From positions 1 to 64,000 of the forward strand of contig CAZMTK010000010.1 in NCBI GenBank assembly GCA_964569245.1: 64,000 bases of DNA, written 5' to 3'. The notes below the pieces were generated by a model. That model was not told the origin of the DNA. It saw only the letters and a list, made by a program, of their open reading frames with translations, and searched no databases. The stretch comes from JAAYTY01 sp964569245. Lineage in GTDB: Bacteria > Fermentibacterota > Fermentibacteria > Fermentibacterales > Fermentibacteraceae. The position numbers were made by a program, and so were the translations under genes. This document shows, piece after piece, positions 17,698 through 26,895 of the stretch (position 1 is its first letter; each line of letters opens with the position of its first letter).

Positions 17698-17714
17698 GGT
17701 CCTCCTGTGGGCAT

Positions 17715-17742
17715 ATTCTATCCCACTTTGTCCCACTGTCAA
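17715..17742 (-). promoter_or_regulatory. dcw cluster promoter (Pmra)
   Basis: Minus-strand promoter with a consensus -35 TTGACA (17737-17742), 16 bp spacer and -10 TAGAAT (17715-17720). The predicted transcript would start near 17708, only about ten bases before the mraZ ATG, so the AGGAGG site would lie at the very 5' end of the message. Confidence 0.75.
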
Positions 17743-17756
17743 CCCATTTCATGGGA
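17721..17756 (-). promoter_or_regulatory. MraZ-type operator boxes
   Basis: Three TGGGA/TGGGT boxes on the minus strand (17721-17725, 17731-17735, 17742-17746) spaced 10-11 bp, with a fourth in inverted orientation at 17752-17756. Two lie between -35 and -10, and the third overlaps the upstream edge of -35. MraZ proteins are known to bind direct TGGGN repeats with about 10 bp periodicity upstream of mraZ. Occupation here would block RNA polymerase. Confidence 0.7.
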
Positions 17757-17860
17757 AATTCTACCACAACACGCCCTGAACCGCCACCCCTGCGCCACGG
17801 AACTGCGCCGGCGCCCCGTGCCTCGAACTCCGGATGCAGCGTGTCAGTTAGTCGAAAGGG

Positions 17861-20113
17861 TCAGGAAGTGGATTCCGGTGTGTCCCGGTCGGACCTGCGG
17901 TTCCCGCGCGACTTCCGGCGGGCGCCGTCGGAGGAGTAGTAGTAATAGTACCTGTAGGTGTAATACCCGTAAGAGGTGTACATGCGCAGGGGATCGAATC
18001 CGTTGAGGACCGCTCCCGTCACGTATCCTGCCGCGCGGGACAGCTTCGACAGGGCTGTCTGGACGACCTTCTTGTTGCCGAGCTTGGCTCCCACCACAAG
18101 CAGCACTCCGTCCACTTCCGCCGACAGGACGAGCGCGTCAGTGACCACTGCGACCGGGGGGCTGTCCACGACGATCATGTCGTACATGCCCTCGAGCTCA
18201 GCGAGAAGCTCGGACATCCTGCGGCTTCCCAGAAGCTCGGAGGGATTGTGGGGTATGAAGCCGCAGGGGAGCAGGTCCAGTCCCTCGATTCTCGTCTTCC
18301 TGATGCATGAGCCGATATCCGCCAGGCCAGCCACGACCTCCGACAGACCGGGCTCTCTTGGAACGCCGAAGAGATTGTGGGCTACGGGCCTGCGCAGGTC
18401 GGCATCCACCAGGAGGCACTTCTGTCCCGCCTGGGCGAAGGCGACAGCGAGATTGGACGAGGTGGTGGACTTCCCCTCGCGCGGACCAGCGCTGGTCACG
18501 AGAACGCTCTTCAGGGGCTTTCCCGCCCTGCTGTACCTGAGCCCGGTCCTGAGATCCCTGTATGCCTCGCTCACCGGATCCCTGGGCGAGACGAGAGTCA
18601 CCACGCTCCCTGAGACGCCCTTCGACCTGGAGCGGGACTGTCCGACGGGCTTCCTCATCCTGGGGATGACGCTGAGGATGGAGATGCCCAGCGCCTCAAC
18701 ATGCTCGGGGCTCGAGAGGCTTGTATCCAGGCGCTCGCGGAGGAACACCACGCCGATTCCCAGGGCGAGACCCACGAGGAGGCCCATCGTCAGGTTCTTC
18801 TTCCTGGACGGGAGGATCATGCCCCCGGGAAGCGCCGTGTCCACTATCGTGACGTTGCCTATCTGGCCCGCTTCCGCGATCCTGATCTCCTCGAACTTGG
18901 TCCGAAGGAGGATGTATACGTTCTCGCTCACGGTCCTGTTGCGCTCCAGCCTCGCGAGATCCATCTCGGCGGCTGGGAGCCTGGAGAGGCGCGCCTCGAC
19001 CTCCCCAGCCCTGGAGAGCAGCTCCGCCTCCCTTGTCCTCTCGGACCTGATGGATGCCTCGGCGTCTACGAGCTCGACCATGATGTTCTGGAGAGCCGCA
19101 GTGGGGTTGTCGGGGAACGTTGACAGCGCAAGCCTTTCCAGGGCTTCGGCCAGCGCGGCCCGTCGAGCCTCGATCTGCGAGTCGATCGACAGCAGCGCGC
19201 CGTCGCCTTCGACGATACCGTCCGCGATCAGAGCTGCACGGGCGCTCTCGAGCGCCGCCAGGTCGCCCTGGAGGGAGTTCACCAAGGCGCTGTTCAGATT
19301 CTGCAAGTCCTCGGCGAGCATTTCGCTGAACTCCCCCGCCCGGGCGGCGAGGTATGCCCGGCGCGCCTCGAGGGCGCCGGCGTTCGTCGCGGCGTCTGTA
19401 GCGCCCGTCTCCAGGGAGACCAGGGTGGAAACCAGGTCGCGCGCCTCGGTGGAGAGGTCGATCAGGCCGTTCGCCGACTTGTATGTCTCCAGGTCGGCTT
19501 CGGCCTGCCGCAGCTCGGCCTCCACGGCCGCGAGCTGGTTCTCGAGAAACTGCCTGACCTCCCTGCTCTCCCCTCTGGCCTCCTCGAGGTTCCTCCTGTA
19601 GAAGGTGTGGACGACCAGGTTCGCCAGAACCGCCGATGCCGACGGCGAGTAGCCGGTGGCTGAAAGAACGAAGAAGTCGCTGTCCTTCAGCACGCTCACA
19701 GTGATGTTGCCGGCCACGAGCCCTACGAGGGCTGCTCTCAGGTTCTGTGGAGGAGGGACGGCCCCGGCGAAGAGGACCGATACGAGGCTGTCGGAATCGG
19801 GGCTCCGCAGAACCGAGTCCGCGACTGCCTCTGCCATGGATCTGCTCCGGATGATCTGGATCTGGTTGTTCTTCATCGCATCGACCTCGAACCAGAAGAC
19901 GCTCGGGAAATCGAGCGTCTGCGATACCATGTTCGAGAGGCCGTAGATGAATGTCGCGCTGGACTGGTAGACCGGCCGCGTGTGCAGAGTGATGAAGATG
20001 CTGGCGGCCAGGGAGGCTACGACGAAGGCGAGGATGATCCACTTGCCCTGGCGAAGGAGCCAGATGTACTCGGCGAGGTTGAGGGTCTCCTTCTCTTCGG
20101 GCTGCATGGTCAT
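17861..20113 (-). CDS. Wzc-like polysaccharide co-polymerase / tyrosine autokinase
   Basis: Inner-membrane chain-length regulator fused to a BY-kinase. Order: cytoplasmic N-terminus, transmembrane helix (about residues 25-45), Wzz domain with long periplasmic coiled coils, GNVR-type region (about 400-430), second transmembrane helix (LTMGLLVGLALGIGVVFL), then the kinase with Walker A SAGPREGKSTTSSNLA, Walker A' LLVDADLRRP and Walker B MIVVDSPP. The C-terminus carries a tyrosine cluster (SYGYYTYRYYYYY), the expected autophosphorylation sites. ATG 20113 overlaps the SLBB gene stop as ATGA. 750 aa. No polymerase or flippase genes are nearby. Confidence 0.92.
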   Translation of the reverse strand: MTMQPEEKETLNLAEYIWLLRQGKWIILAFVVASLAASIFITLHTRPVYQSSATFIYGLSNMVSQTLDFPSVFWFEVDAMKNNQIQIIRSRSMAEAVADSVLRSPDSDSLVSVLFAGAVPPPQNLRAALVGLVAGNITVSVLKDSDFFVLSATGYSPSASAVLANLVVHTFYRRNLEEARGESREVRQFLENQLAAVEAELRQAEADLETYKSANGLIDLSTEARDLVSTLVSLETGATDAATNAGALEARRAYLAARAGEFSEMLAEDLQNLNSALVNSLQGDLAALESARAALIADGIVEGDGALLSIDSQIEARRAALAEALERLALSTFPDNPTAALQNIMVELVDAEASIRSERTREAELLSRAGEVEARLSRLPAAEMDLARLERNRTVSENVYILLRTKFEEIRIAEAGQIGNVTIVDTALPGGMILPSRKKNLTMGLLVGLALGIGVVFLRERLDTSLSSPEHVEALGISILSVIPRMRKPVGQSRSRSKGVSGSVVTLVSPRDPVSEAYRDLRTGLRYSRAGKPLKSVLVTSAGPREGKSTTSSNLAVAFAQAGQKCLLVDADLRRPVAHNLFGVPREPGLSEVVAGLADIGSCIRKTRIEGLDLLPCGFIPHNPSELLGSRRMSELLAELEGMYDMIVVDSPPVAVVTDALVLSAEVDGVLLVVGAKLGNKKVVQTALSKLSRAAGYVTGAVLNGFDPLRMYTSYGYYTYRYYYYYSSDGARRKSRGNRRSDRDTPESTS

Positions 20114-20550
20114 CGTTCGGCCAGGATCCAGACGAGGTTGACCGCGACGATGATCTTGTATGCGAAGTCTATTGTGTCCTTCCACCAGGCGGTTCTCGAC
20201 TGCCGCACGTACACTGTCGCGCCAGGGGTCAGAACAGGCACCGGGTCGCCTTCGCCGTCGAGATAGTCGTCCAGGTCGTACTCGGAGTCAGGGCCCGATT
20301 CGTAAACTACTCTGACTCCTCCCAGGTCGGCGCTGCCCGTGGGACCGCCGGCGGCTGAGAGCGCTGCGACTAGGTCGGAGCCCACGGGGATCAGGACCGT
20401 GCCGGGGGACCTCACCTCGCCCCAGACGTGCACGGTCATCAGAACCTCTCCGGTCTCGACCCCCGGGACGACATATCCATCCGCTCCTTCGGCGCTTGTA
20501 ACCACGGCCGCAAGCACAAGCAGGGCTTGCATTACGAACGTCCGGAGCAT
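20110..20550 (-). CDS. SLBB-domain exopolysaccharide export protein (small)
   Basis: A signal peptide (about residues 1-22) is followed by a single SLBB domain (VHVWGEVRSPGTVLIPVGSDLVAALSAAGGP) and a C-terminal hydrophobic helix (AYKIIVAVNLVWIL). SLBB domains occur in Wza-type outer-membrane export proteins. This 146-residue protein lacks the N-terminal polysaccharide-export domain, so it is not a complete Wza. It may be an accessory subunit anchored in the inner membrane. It overlaps ugd (TGATG) and the Wzc-like gene (ATGA), so the three are surely co-translated. Confidence 0.8.
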   Translation of the reverse strand: MLRTFVMQALLVLAAVVTSAEGADGYVVPGVETGEVLMTVHVWGEVRSPGTVLIPVGSDLVAALSAAGGPTGSADLGGVRVVYESGPDSEYDLDDYLDGEGDPVPVLTPGATVYVRQSRTAWWKDTIDFAYKIIVAVNLVWILAER

Positions 20551-21851
20551 CAGCGCCTTCCTATCCCGTAGTAGGCGAGGCCCATCTTCTTCAGCTTCTC
20601 GGGATTCCAGACGTTCCTCCCGTCGAAGACCACCCCGGTCTTCAGCATGGAACGGATCCTGTCGAAGTCGGGTTCCCGGAATTCGGACCACTCGGTCACG
20701 AGGACCAGGGCGTCGGAGCCGTCCAGCGCTTCGTAGGCGTTCCGGCAGAGCCTGACGGAGTCTCCCAGCCGTTCGCGCACATTGGGCATGGCCTGCGGGT
20801 CGTATGCGCTCACGGATGCGCCCATCGCCTTCAGCCTGTCGATGATCACGAGCGCCGGGGCCTCTCTTATGTCGTCCGTATTGGGCTTGAAGGCCAGCCC
20901 CCAGAGTGCGAAGCGCCTGCCCGAGAGGTCGCTGCCGAAGTGGGCCTCGATCTTCTCGACGAGGACGTGCTTCTGGCGCTCGTTTACCTCGTGCGCAGCC
21001 TCCAGGGACAGCAGCCTGCATCCGTGCTCGCGGGCCGTGGCCATGAGAGCCCTCACGTCCTTGGGGAAGCACGAGCCGCCGAACCCGGCGCCGGGGAAGA
21101 GAAAGCTGGGGCCTATCCTGTGATCCGAGCCCACGCCTATCCTGACCTCGTTGACGTCGGCGTCTATGACGTCGCAGAGGTTTGCGATCTCGTTCATGAA
21201 GGAGATGCGGGAGGCCAGGAGGCTGTTGGCGACGTACTTCGTCATCTCGGCGCTCCTGTTGCTCATCACGATGATCGGGTTGTTGGTGCGGACGAAGGGC
21301 GCATAGAGCTCGGTCATGGCCTCGGCTGCCGCTGACTCGGAAACGCCTATCACGACGCGGTCGGGCTTCATGAAGTCGTCGATCGCCGAGCCCTCCTTGA
21401 GGAACTCCGGGTTGCTCACCACGCTCACAGGATGGGTGGTGACGGCCTGAATCTCACTGCGGACCAGGTCGGCGGTGCCCACCGGGACTGTGCTCTTGTT
21501 GACCACGATCCTGGGTCCGTCCATGAATCTGCCGATGTCCCGGGCGACCATCAGCACGTGCTTGAGATCGGCGGAGCCGTCCTCGTCGGGCGGAGTGCCG
21601 ACCGCAATGAAGATGATGCTGCTTGCCCTGACCGCCTCGGCAAGATCCGTCGTGAAGTCGAGCCGTCCCTCGGAATGGTTCCTCTGTACCATCTCGTCGA
21701 GCCCCGGCTCGTAGATGGGCACCTTCCCCTTTTTCAGCATCTCGATCTTGCGGGCGTCCTTGTCCACCGAGACGACCGAGTTCCCCATCTCGGCGAAGCA
21801 GGTCGCCGCCACGAGGCCGACATATCCGCTGCCAACCACCGCTATGTGCAT
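20550..21851 (-). CDS. ugd: UDP-glucose 6-dehydrogenase
   Basis: Oxidises UDP-glucose to UDP-glucuronate, a precursor for acidic exopolysaccharides. NAD motif MHIAVVGSGYVGLVAA at the N-terminus, STVPVGT, NPEFLKEGSAIDDF, the catalytic cysteine in GFGGSCFPKD and the C-terminal domain ALWGLAFKPNTDDIREAPA are all present. UDP-mannose-type relatives are possible but the motifs favour UDP-glucose. 433 aa, ATG with CGGAGG upstream. Confidence 0.93.
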   Translation of the reverse strand: MHIAVVGSGYVGLVAATCFAEMGNSVVSVDKDARKIEMLKKGKVPIYEPGLDEMVQRNHSEGRLDFTTDLAEAVRASSIIFIAVGTPPDEDGSADLKHVLMVARDIGRFMDGPRIVVNKSTVPVGTADLVRSEIQAVTTHPVSVVSNPEFLKEGSAIDDFMKPDRVVIGVSESAAAEAMTELYAPFVRTNNPIIVMSNRSAEMTKYVANSLLASRISFMNEIANLCDVIDADVNEVRIGVGSDHRIGPSFLFPGAGFGGSCFPKDVRALMATAREHGCRLLSLEAAHEVNERQKHVLVEKIEAHFGSDLSGRRFALWGLAFKPNTDDIREAPALVIIDRLKAMGASVSAYDPQAMPNVRERLGDSVRLCRNAYEALDGSDALVLVTEWSEFREPDFDRIRSMLKTGVVFDGRNVWNPEKLKKMGLAYYGIGRR

Positions 21852-21910
21852 CTATCCTCCGGTTCCGCCGCGAGGCGAAGCGGTTTTTCTATTATGCATG
21901 CGCCATCCCT

Positions 21911-23809
21911 CTAGGGGGAACTGGGCTGTCCGGAGCCGCGGACGCGCCTCAGATCGCCATCGCGCTCGGTAATGCCCAGCCTGTCGAGCTGTTCGGCCCA
22001 TAGCACCGCCGTCTTCCTGGAGATCCCGAGCGTCTCCCTGAGCTCCCCGAGGCGGAACCAGGCGCCGCCAAACCTCGCCTTCAGGGACCTCCCGGCAGCC
22101 TCCGCGACCGAGGGGCACGAGCACAGCCCCTTCTCCAGCTCGAAGATCTCCCCCCTCTCGAGAAGTGCCTCGAGAACCGGATCTGCGGAACCCTGCCGGG
22201 GTGCCTCGAACCCCCTGAAGCCGGCCCGCTCGATGTCGGCGATCCGGGCGGCGAGAAGCGCCCTGGCCTCCGGAGTGGGCTCGGCCGAGTGCCTGGCGAG
22301 GGCGAGTCTGTCCCCCTCCTTCCTGATCTCTCCGCGCTCGGTCATCCCCGAGAGCAGGCTCCTGGCGAACCACTGAGGAATGCCGGATAGCAGCCTCGAC
22401 ACCTGGGAGGACGGAAGGCCGGAACTCAGCGGATGCTCTGCATGGTACGACTCGAGCGCCCTCAGCAGCCTTCCCGCAGCGGATGCCGCCGCTTCCCCGC
22501 TCACTATCCTGGTGGCAGAGCCGTCCCTGAAGAGGGCCGCCGCGCCAGCGTCTGCGAGAACCCGAGCGACGGCCAGTATCTCCTGCTCGGTCCTGCCCAG
22601 CTCCATGGCCAGAGATGAGGGGGCTACCCCTTCCACAGGCGCTTCCGAGAGCTTCGAGTGGAGGATGCCGGTCAGGTCGCCGTCCGAAAGCATCTCGACC
22701 CGCCGCAGCCTATCCTCGACCATCCTGCGCTTCAGCTTGGAGGTACCCGACTCGAGAATCACTCCTCCGCCCATCGTGTGCACGGGCGAGAAGCGCCTGA
22801 TCACGAAGCGGTCGCCTGGAACGGCAACCACGGGCTCTTCGAGCTGGAAGTGGACGAAGCCGCTGCCCCCCGGCGGGATGCCGGCCTCCGTCATGGGGAT
22901 GGCCCTGGCCATGACCTCTGCCGTGCCCGTGTGGAATCTCACCCTCTGGCGGGGCTCGAGCCCCGAACCGGCCAGCATCGTGCACTCAGCGTCGATTCCA
23001 GTGACAGCCTTCAGCCATCCCGGCGAGGCAAGGCAGCTGCCCCTCCAGGCCTCCTCCCGCTCCAGTCCCACGAGGTTCAAAGCGACCCTGTCGCCGGGAG
23101 TGCCTGAGCCCTTCGTCCTGCCCTCGTTCACCCTGATCTCCCTGACGCGGAAGACCTTCCCCTCGGGAAGCAGCTCCACGCTGTCACCCGTGGACACCGA
23201 GCCTGACAGCACCGTTCCAGCGACGATCGTTCCGTGCCCCTGCAGCGTGAACACCCTGTCGATGGCCAGCCTGAACCTGCCCCCGCGGTCGCGTGCGGCA
23301 ACCGCAGCGGCCTTCTCCTCCAGCGCGGTCCGGAGAACCTCCATGCCGGCTCCCGTCACGGAGGAGACTCTCAGCACCCTGCTGCCCCGGTAGGGCGTTC
23401 CATCGAGAAGATCGGCGATGTCGGCCTCGGCCAGGTCCTGCATGTCGGAATCAACCATGTCGCACTTGGTGAGTGCGACCAGCCCTGACCCGACACCGAG
23501 GAGCCCGAGGATGTCGAGGTGCTCCCGTGTCTGAGGCATCACGCCCTCGTCGGCTGCGACGACCAGTAGAAAGAAGTCTATCGTCGCGACGCCAGCGACC
23601 ATCTGTCTAACGAATTTCTCGTGTCCGGGGACGTCTATGAAGGCGAGGACGCCTCCTCCGGGGAGGTTCATGAACACGTAGCCGAGCTCGATCGTGATCC
23701 CGCGCAGCTTCTCCTCCTTCAGGCGGTCCGGGTCCCGGCCGGTGAGCCACCGCATCAGCGAGCTCTTTCCGTGGTCGATGTGGCCGGCTGTTCCCGCTAC
23801 TACGCCCAA
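21911..23809 (-). CDS. selB: Selenocysteine-specific elongation factor SelB
   Basis: Delivers Sec-tRNA(Sec) to UGA codons that have a SECIS element. The GTPase domain starts at once: AGTAGHIDHGKSS (G1), ITIELGY (G2), IDVPGHEKFV (G3), LTKCDMVD (G4). Domains II-III follow, and the C-terminal half has winged-helix repeats for SECIS binding. The first in-frame start that keeps the G1 strand is TTG 23809, with GAGGGA four bases upstream; it overlaps the end of selA by 10 bp. 632 aa, normal. No selC tRNA is seen in this window. Confidence 0.93.
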   Translation of the reverse strand: MGVVAGTAGHIDHGKSSLMRWLTGRDPDRLKEEKLRGITIELGYVFMNLPGGGVLAFIDVPGHEKFVRQMVAGVATIDFFLLVVAADEGVMPQTREHLDILGLLGVGSGLVALTKCDMVDSDMQDLAEADIADLLDGTPYRGSRVLRVSSVTGAGMEVLRTALEEKAAAVAARDRGGRFRLAIDRVFTLQGHGTIVAGTVLSGSVSTGDSVELLPEGKVFRVREIRVNEGRTKGSGTPGDRVALNLVGLEREEAWRGSCLASPGWLKAVTGIDAECTMLAGSGLEPRQRVRFHTGTAEVMARAIPMTEAGIPPGGSGFVHFQLEEPVVAVPGDRFVIRRFSPVHTMGGGVILESGTSKLKRRMVEDRLRRVEMLSDGDLTGILHSKLSEAPVEGVAPSSLAMELGRTEQEILAVARVLADAGAAALFRDGSATRIVSGEAAASAAGRLLRALESYHAEHPLSSGLPSSQVSRLLSGIPQWFARSLLSGMTERGEIRKEGDRLALARHSAEPTPEARALLAARIADIERAGFRGFEAPRQGSADPVLEALLERGEIFELEKGLCSCPSVAEAAGRSLKARFGGAWFRLGELRETLGISRKTAVLWAEQLDRLGITERDGDLRRVRGSGQPSSP

Positions 23810-25182
23810 AGTTCCCTCGCGGCCCCGCAGAGCCTCTCGGCCAGGATGCCGACCTGGCGGTCGAACACCGTTCTCATGTCCAGAACGAGGAGCTCGGCTT
23901 CGATCCTGGCGGCGACCGCCGGGCTTCCGGCCCTCAGCAGGGATGCCAGCCTTCCTGCATCGGGGCTTGCGACGAAGACCCCCCATGAAGGCATGGCGCT
24001 GTCCGGCAGGGCTCCGCTGCCCATGTAACTGGATGTTGCAGCCACGGATGCCGAGCATCGCTCCGGGAGGACGACAGAGGAGCAGAGCCTCTCGGCTCTG
24101 GCTCTCGTCGAGTCGGAATCCTCCGCAATCATCGCATAGACGGGGTGATTCCTCCTGATGTAGTCGGCCTCCTCGAGGAAGATCTTGAGCGTCGCCTCCA
24201 TCGCCGCCAAGGTCAGCTTGCAGACGCGCAGGGCTCGCGCGAGAGGGTGCTTCCTGATTCTTTCGACGAAATCCCTCCTGCCCAGCACGATCCCCGCCTG
24301 CGGCCCTCCTATCAGCTTGTCGCCGGAGCTGCAGACTATGTCCGCCCCGGTTCTGACGCTGTCGGGCACCGTGGGCTCGGACGGCAGGCCGAAGAGCGAG
24401 AGATCGACGAGCGAGCCTGCTCCGAGATCGTCGATGACGGGTATCCCGTGCTCCCTTCCGAGCGCCACCAGATCGGACAGCTCGACCTCGCTAGTGAATC
24501 CCCTTACGCGGAAGTTGGAGGGATGGACCCTGAGCAGCGCGGCTGTTTCCGGACCTATCGCGCCCCTGTAGTCCTTGAGGTGCGTCCTGTTCGTGCAGCC
24601 GACCTCCCGCATGACAGCGCCGCTCTGCTTCATCACATCGGGTATCCGGAAGGAGCCGCCGATCTCCACGAGCTGGCCTCGGGAGACCACGACCTCCCTC
24701 CCCCGCGCCAGGGCGGAGAGGACGAGGAGCGTTGCTCCCGCATTGTTGTTCACCAGGGTGGCAGCCTCGGCGCCGGTGAGCTCCCGGAGGAGATCCTCGA
24801 CATGGGCGTCCCTGTCTCCCCTGGCCCCGGTGTCCCAGTCCCACTGGAGGCTGCAGTATCCCCTGGCGACGGAGCTCACAGCCTCGACTGCCGCGTCCGG
24901 CAGGCACGCACGGCCGAATGCAGTGTGCAGGATTATGCCGGTGGCGTTGACGACCTCCACAAGGCCGGTCTTCGTCATCGCGAGGGCGGTCTCCTCGCAC
25001 ATCTCGGCGAGGCGGGCCCTGTCGCGAGGGGCGCCTCCGGCTAGGATCCTCGCGCGCTCCGATTCCACAACCCTTCGACAGGCCCTCCTCGCCAGCGCAT
25101 GCGGCAGGTCGCGCCCCCTGCCGGATAGCTCGGCCAGCAGCTCGTGGACCGGGGGCAGCGCCTGCAGATCCTCCCTCGGCAA
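23800..25182 (-). CDS. selA: L-seryl-tRNA(Sec) selenium transferase SelA
   Basis: PLP enzyme that converts Ser-tRNA(Sec) to Sec-tRNA(Sec) with selenophosphate. The PLP lysine lies in VCSSGDKLIGGPQAGIV. Conserved NATGIILHTAFGRA, VNNNAGATLLVL and VIDDLGAGSLVDL are present. TTG 25182 is chosen: AAAGGAG lies seven bases upstream and it follows the rnfB stop by 2 bp. 460 aa, the family size. Its position directly after rnfB implies co-transcription with the Rnf operon. Confidence 0.94.
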   Translation of the reverse strand: MPREDLQALPPVHELLAELSGRGRDLPHALARRACRRVVESERARILAGGAPRDRARLAEMCEETALAMTKTGLVEVVNATGIILHTAFGRACLPDAAVEAVSSVARGYCSLQWDWDTGARGDRDAHVEDLLRELTGAEAATLVNNNAGATLLVLSALARGREVVVSRGQLVEIGGSFRIPDVMKQSGAVMREVGCTNRTHLKDYRGAIGPETAALLRVHPSNFRVRGFTSEVELSDLVALGREHGIPVIDDLGAGSLVDLSLFGLPSEPTVPDSVRTGADIVCSSGDKLIGGPQAGIVLGRRDFVERIRKHPLARALRVCKLTLAAMEATLKIFLEEADYIRRNHPVYAMIAEDSDSTRARAERLCSSVVLPERCSASVAATSSYMGSGALPDSAMPSWGVFVASPDAGRLASLLRAGSPAVAARIEAELLVLDMRTVFDRQVGILAERLCGAARELWA

Positions 25183-25184
25183 GT

Positions 25185-26249
25185 TCAGGCTCCTTTCTTC
25201 CTGTAGGACAGCGCGCCGACCATGCGGATGGAGTTCTTCGGGCACTTCGGGGCGCACAGCCCGCAGCCTATGCACTTCTCCGGGTCCACATCGTGCTTCT
25301 TCTTCAGCTCGCCGGAGATTGCGCCCACAGGACAGGTCTTCGCGCAGACCGTGCAGCCAACGCAGGAGAGATCTATGTAGGCCTTCGGCCTGGCAGGCGC
25401 CCTGTCGATGATAGCGCCGGTCGGGCAGACTGTCGCGCACAGGCCGCAGTTGACGCATCTTGCAGGGTCTATCCTCGCGAGATTGTCGGACACGGCTATG
25501 GCCTGGACCGGGCATGACTTCTCGCACCTGCCGCAGGCGATGCACGCAACTGCGCAGCCCTTCCTGGCCAGGGCGCCCTTCTCCCGGTTGCTGCAGGCCA
25601 CGACGACCTGCCTGTCAGCCGGCCACAGGGAGATGATCCTCTTCGGACATGCCTGCACGCACCTGCCGCACCCCGTGCACCTCTCGGGAGAGACGGAAGG
25701 CAGGCCGCCGTCGCCGGCCGAGAGGGCGCCGAAGGGGCATGCGGCCACACAGTCGCCCATGCCGAGACAGCCGAACCTGCAGAGCTTGTCGCCCCCCATG
25801 ACCAGCATTGCCGAGGCGCAGCTCCGTGGGCCCTCGTACCGGAATGCCGTCACGGCCGAATGACCCCCGTTGCACTGAACGACGGCTACCCTGCGGGCCT
25901 TGTCGGAGACCTCGACCCCCATCTCCCCGGCGAGCGCGGACACCGTCGCGGCATTGGCCGCGACGCAGCCGGAGGGCTCGGCCTTCCCGGCGGCCAGTGC
26001 GCCGGCGAATCCGCTGCATCCAGGGTATCCGCACCCCCCGCAGTTGGCCCCCGGCAGGAGCTTCTCGAGGGCTTCGACCTTGGGATCCTTCCGGACAGCG
26101 AACTGTCTTGCGGCGACCGCGAGACCCAGACCGAGCACGAGGCCGGTGGCGCCGAGCAGGATCGCAGGGAGGGCCACCGCGCCCGCCGTGGACTGTGCGG
26201 ACTGGGACTGGAGGCACGCCAGCAGAGCAGGGAGGAGTGTCGCGTGCAT
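25185..26249 (-). CDS. rnfB: Rnf complex subunit RnfB, polyferredoxin type
   Basis: Electron-input subunit of the ferredoxin:NAD+ ion-translocating complex. An N-terminal membrane anchor (about residues 24-48) is followed by the RnfB Fe-S domain CGGCGYPGCSGFAGALAAG. It then has six further cysteine clusters: CRFGCLGMGDCVAACP, CTGCGRCVQACP, CIACGRCEKSCP, CVNCGLCATVCP, CVGCTVCAKTCP and CIGCGLCAPKCP. At 354 aa it is much longer than the 190-residue proteobacterial RsxB. It resembles the long acetogen-type RnfB. The ATG follows rnfA by 4 bp. Confidence 0.94.
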   Translation of the reverse strand: MHATLLPALLACLQSQSAQSTAGAVALPAILLGATGLVLGLGLAVAARQFAVRKDPKVEALEKLLPGANCGGCGYPGCSGFAGALAAGKAEPSGCVAANAATVSALAGEMGVEVSDKARRVAVVQCNGGHSAVTAFRYEGPRSCASAMLVMGGDKLCRFGCLGMGDCVAACPFGALSAGDGGLPSVSPERCTGCGRCVQACPKRIISLWPADRQVVVACSNREKGALARKGCAVACIACGRCEKSCPVQAIAVSDNLARIDPARCVNCGLCATVCPTGAIIDRAPARPKAYIDLSCVGCTVCAKTCPVGAISGELKKKHDVDPEKCIGCGLCAPKCPKNSIRMVGALSYRKKGA

Positions 26250-26253
26250 AGGC

Positions 26254-26895
26254 TCACACCCCCAGCCCTGCGAAGCCGAGGAAGGCGATGCTCATCACGC
26301 CCGCCAGTATGAAGGTGATGGGCTTGCCCTTGAGGGCGTCGGGCACGTTCGAATACTCCAGCCTCTCTCTGAGACCTGCCATGAGGATCAGGGCCAGACC
26401 GAATCCCAGGGCGCCCGCCACGGCGTTGACCACGCTCTGGAGCAGATCGTAGCCGGCGTCCTTGTTGATCACCGCAACGCCGAGCACCGCGCAGTTCGTG
26501 GTGATCAGCGGCAGGTAGATGCCCAGAGCCTTGTAGAGGGATGGGCTGTACCTGAGGAGGATCATCTCGACGAGCTGTACCAGGGCGGCGATTATGAGGA
26601 TGAAGACGATGGTGCTCAGGTACTGCAGACCGAGCGGGACCAGCAACAGCTCCCACAGGACGTAGCACATGGTGCCGGCCATGGTCATGACGAACACGAC
26701 TGCCGCTCCCATGCCGACAGCGGAGTCGAGCTGCTTCGATACGCCGAGGAACGGGCAGATCCCTAGGAATCTCGAGAGGACGAAGTTGTTGATGAGGATT
26801 CCTCCGATCACGAGACCCATGATCTGGGCGAACCCGTAGCCTCCGCCGGGCGAGCCGGAGGAGACGACTGAGGACAGGAGGATCGCCGGGCTCAT
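26254..26895 (-). CDS. rnfA: Rnf complex membrane subunit RnfA
   Basis: Polytopic inner-membrane subunit that, with RnfE, forms part of the ion path. About six hydrophobic segments are visible, with the RnfA pattern INNFVLSRFLGICPFLGVS and the mirror-like second half ITTNCAVLGVAVINK. The N-terminus is about 20 residues longer than in E. coli RsxA. ATG 26895 overlaps the rnfE stop as ATGA. 213 aa. Confidence 0.94.
   Translation of the reverse strand: MSPAILLSSVVSSGSPGGGYGFAQIMGLVIGGILINNFVLSRFLGICPFLGVSKQLDSAVGMGAAVVFVMTMAGTMCYVLWELLLVPLGLQYLSTIVFILIIAALVQLVEMILLRYSPSLYKALGIYLPLITTNCAVLGVAVINKDAGYDLLQSVVNAVAGALGFGLALILMAGLRERLEYSNVPDALKGKPITFILAGVMSIAFLGFAGLGV

Noticed and set aside
21852..21910. 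Hairpin with a T-run before ugd, as a terminator or tRNA-Sec
   Set aside because: The T-run is on the plus strand, where no gene ends, and the 59 bp are too short for selC. A weak CATAAT at 21891-21896 might be a ugd -10, but there is no good -35.
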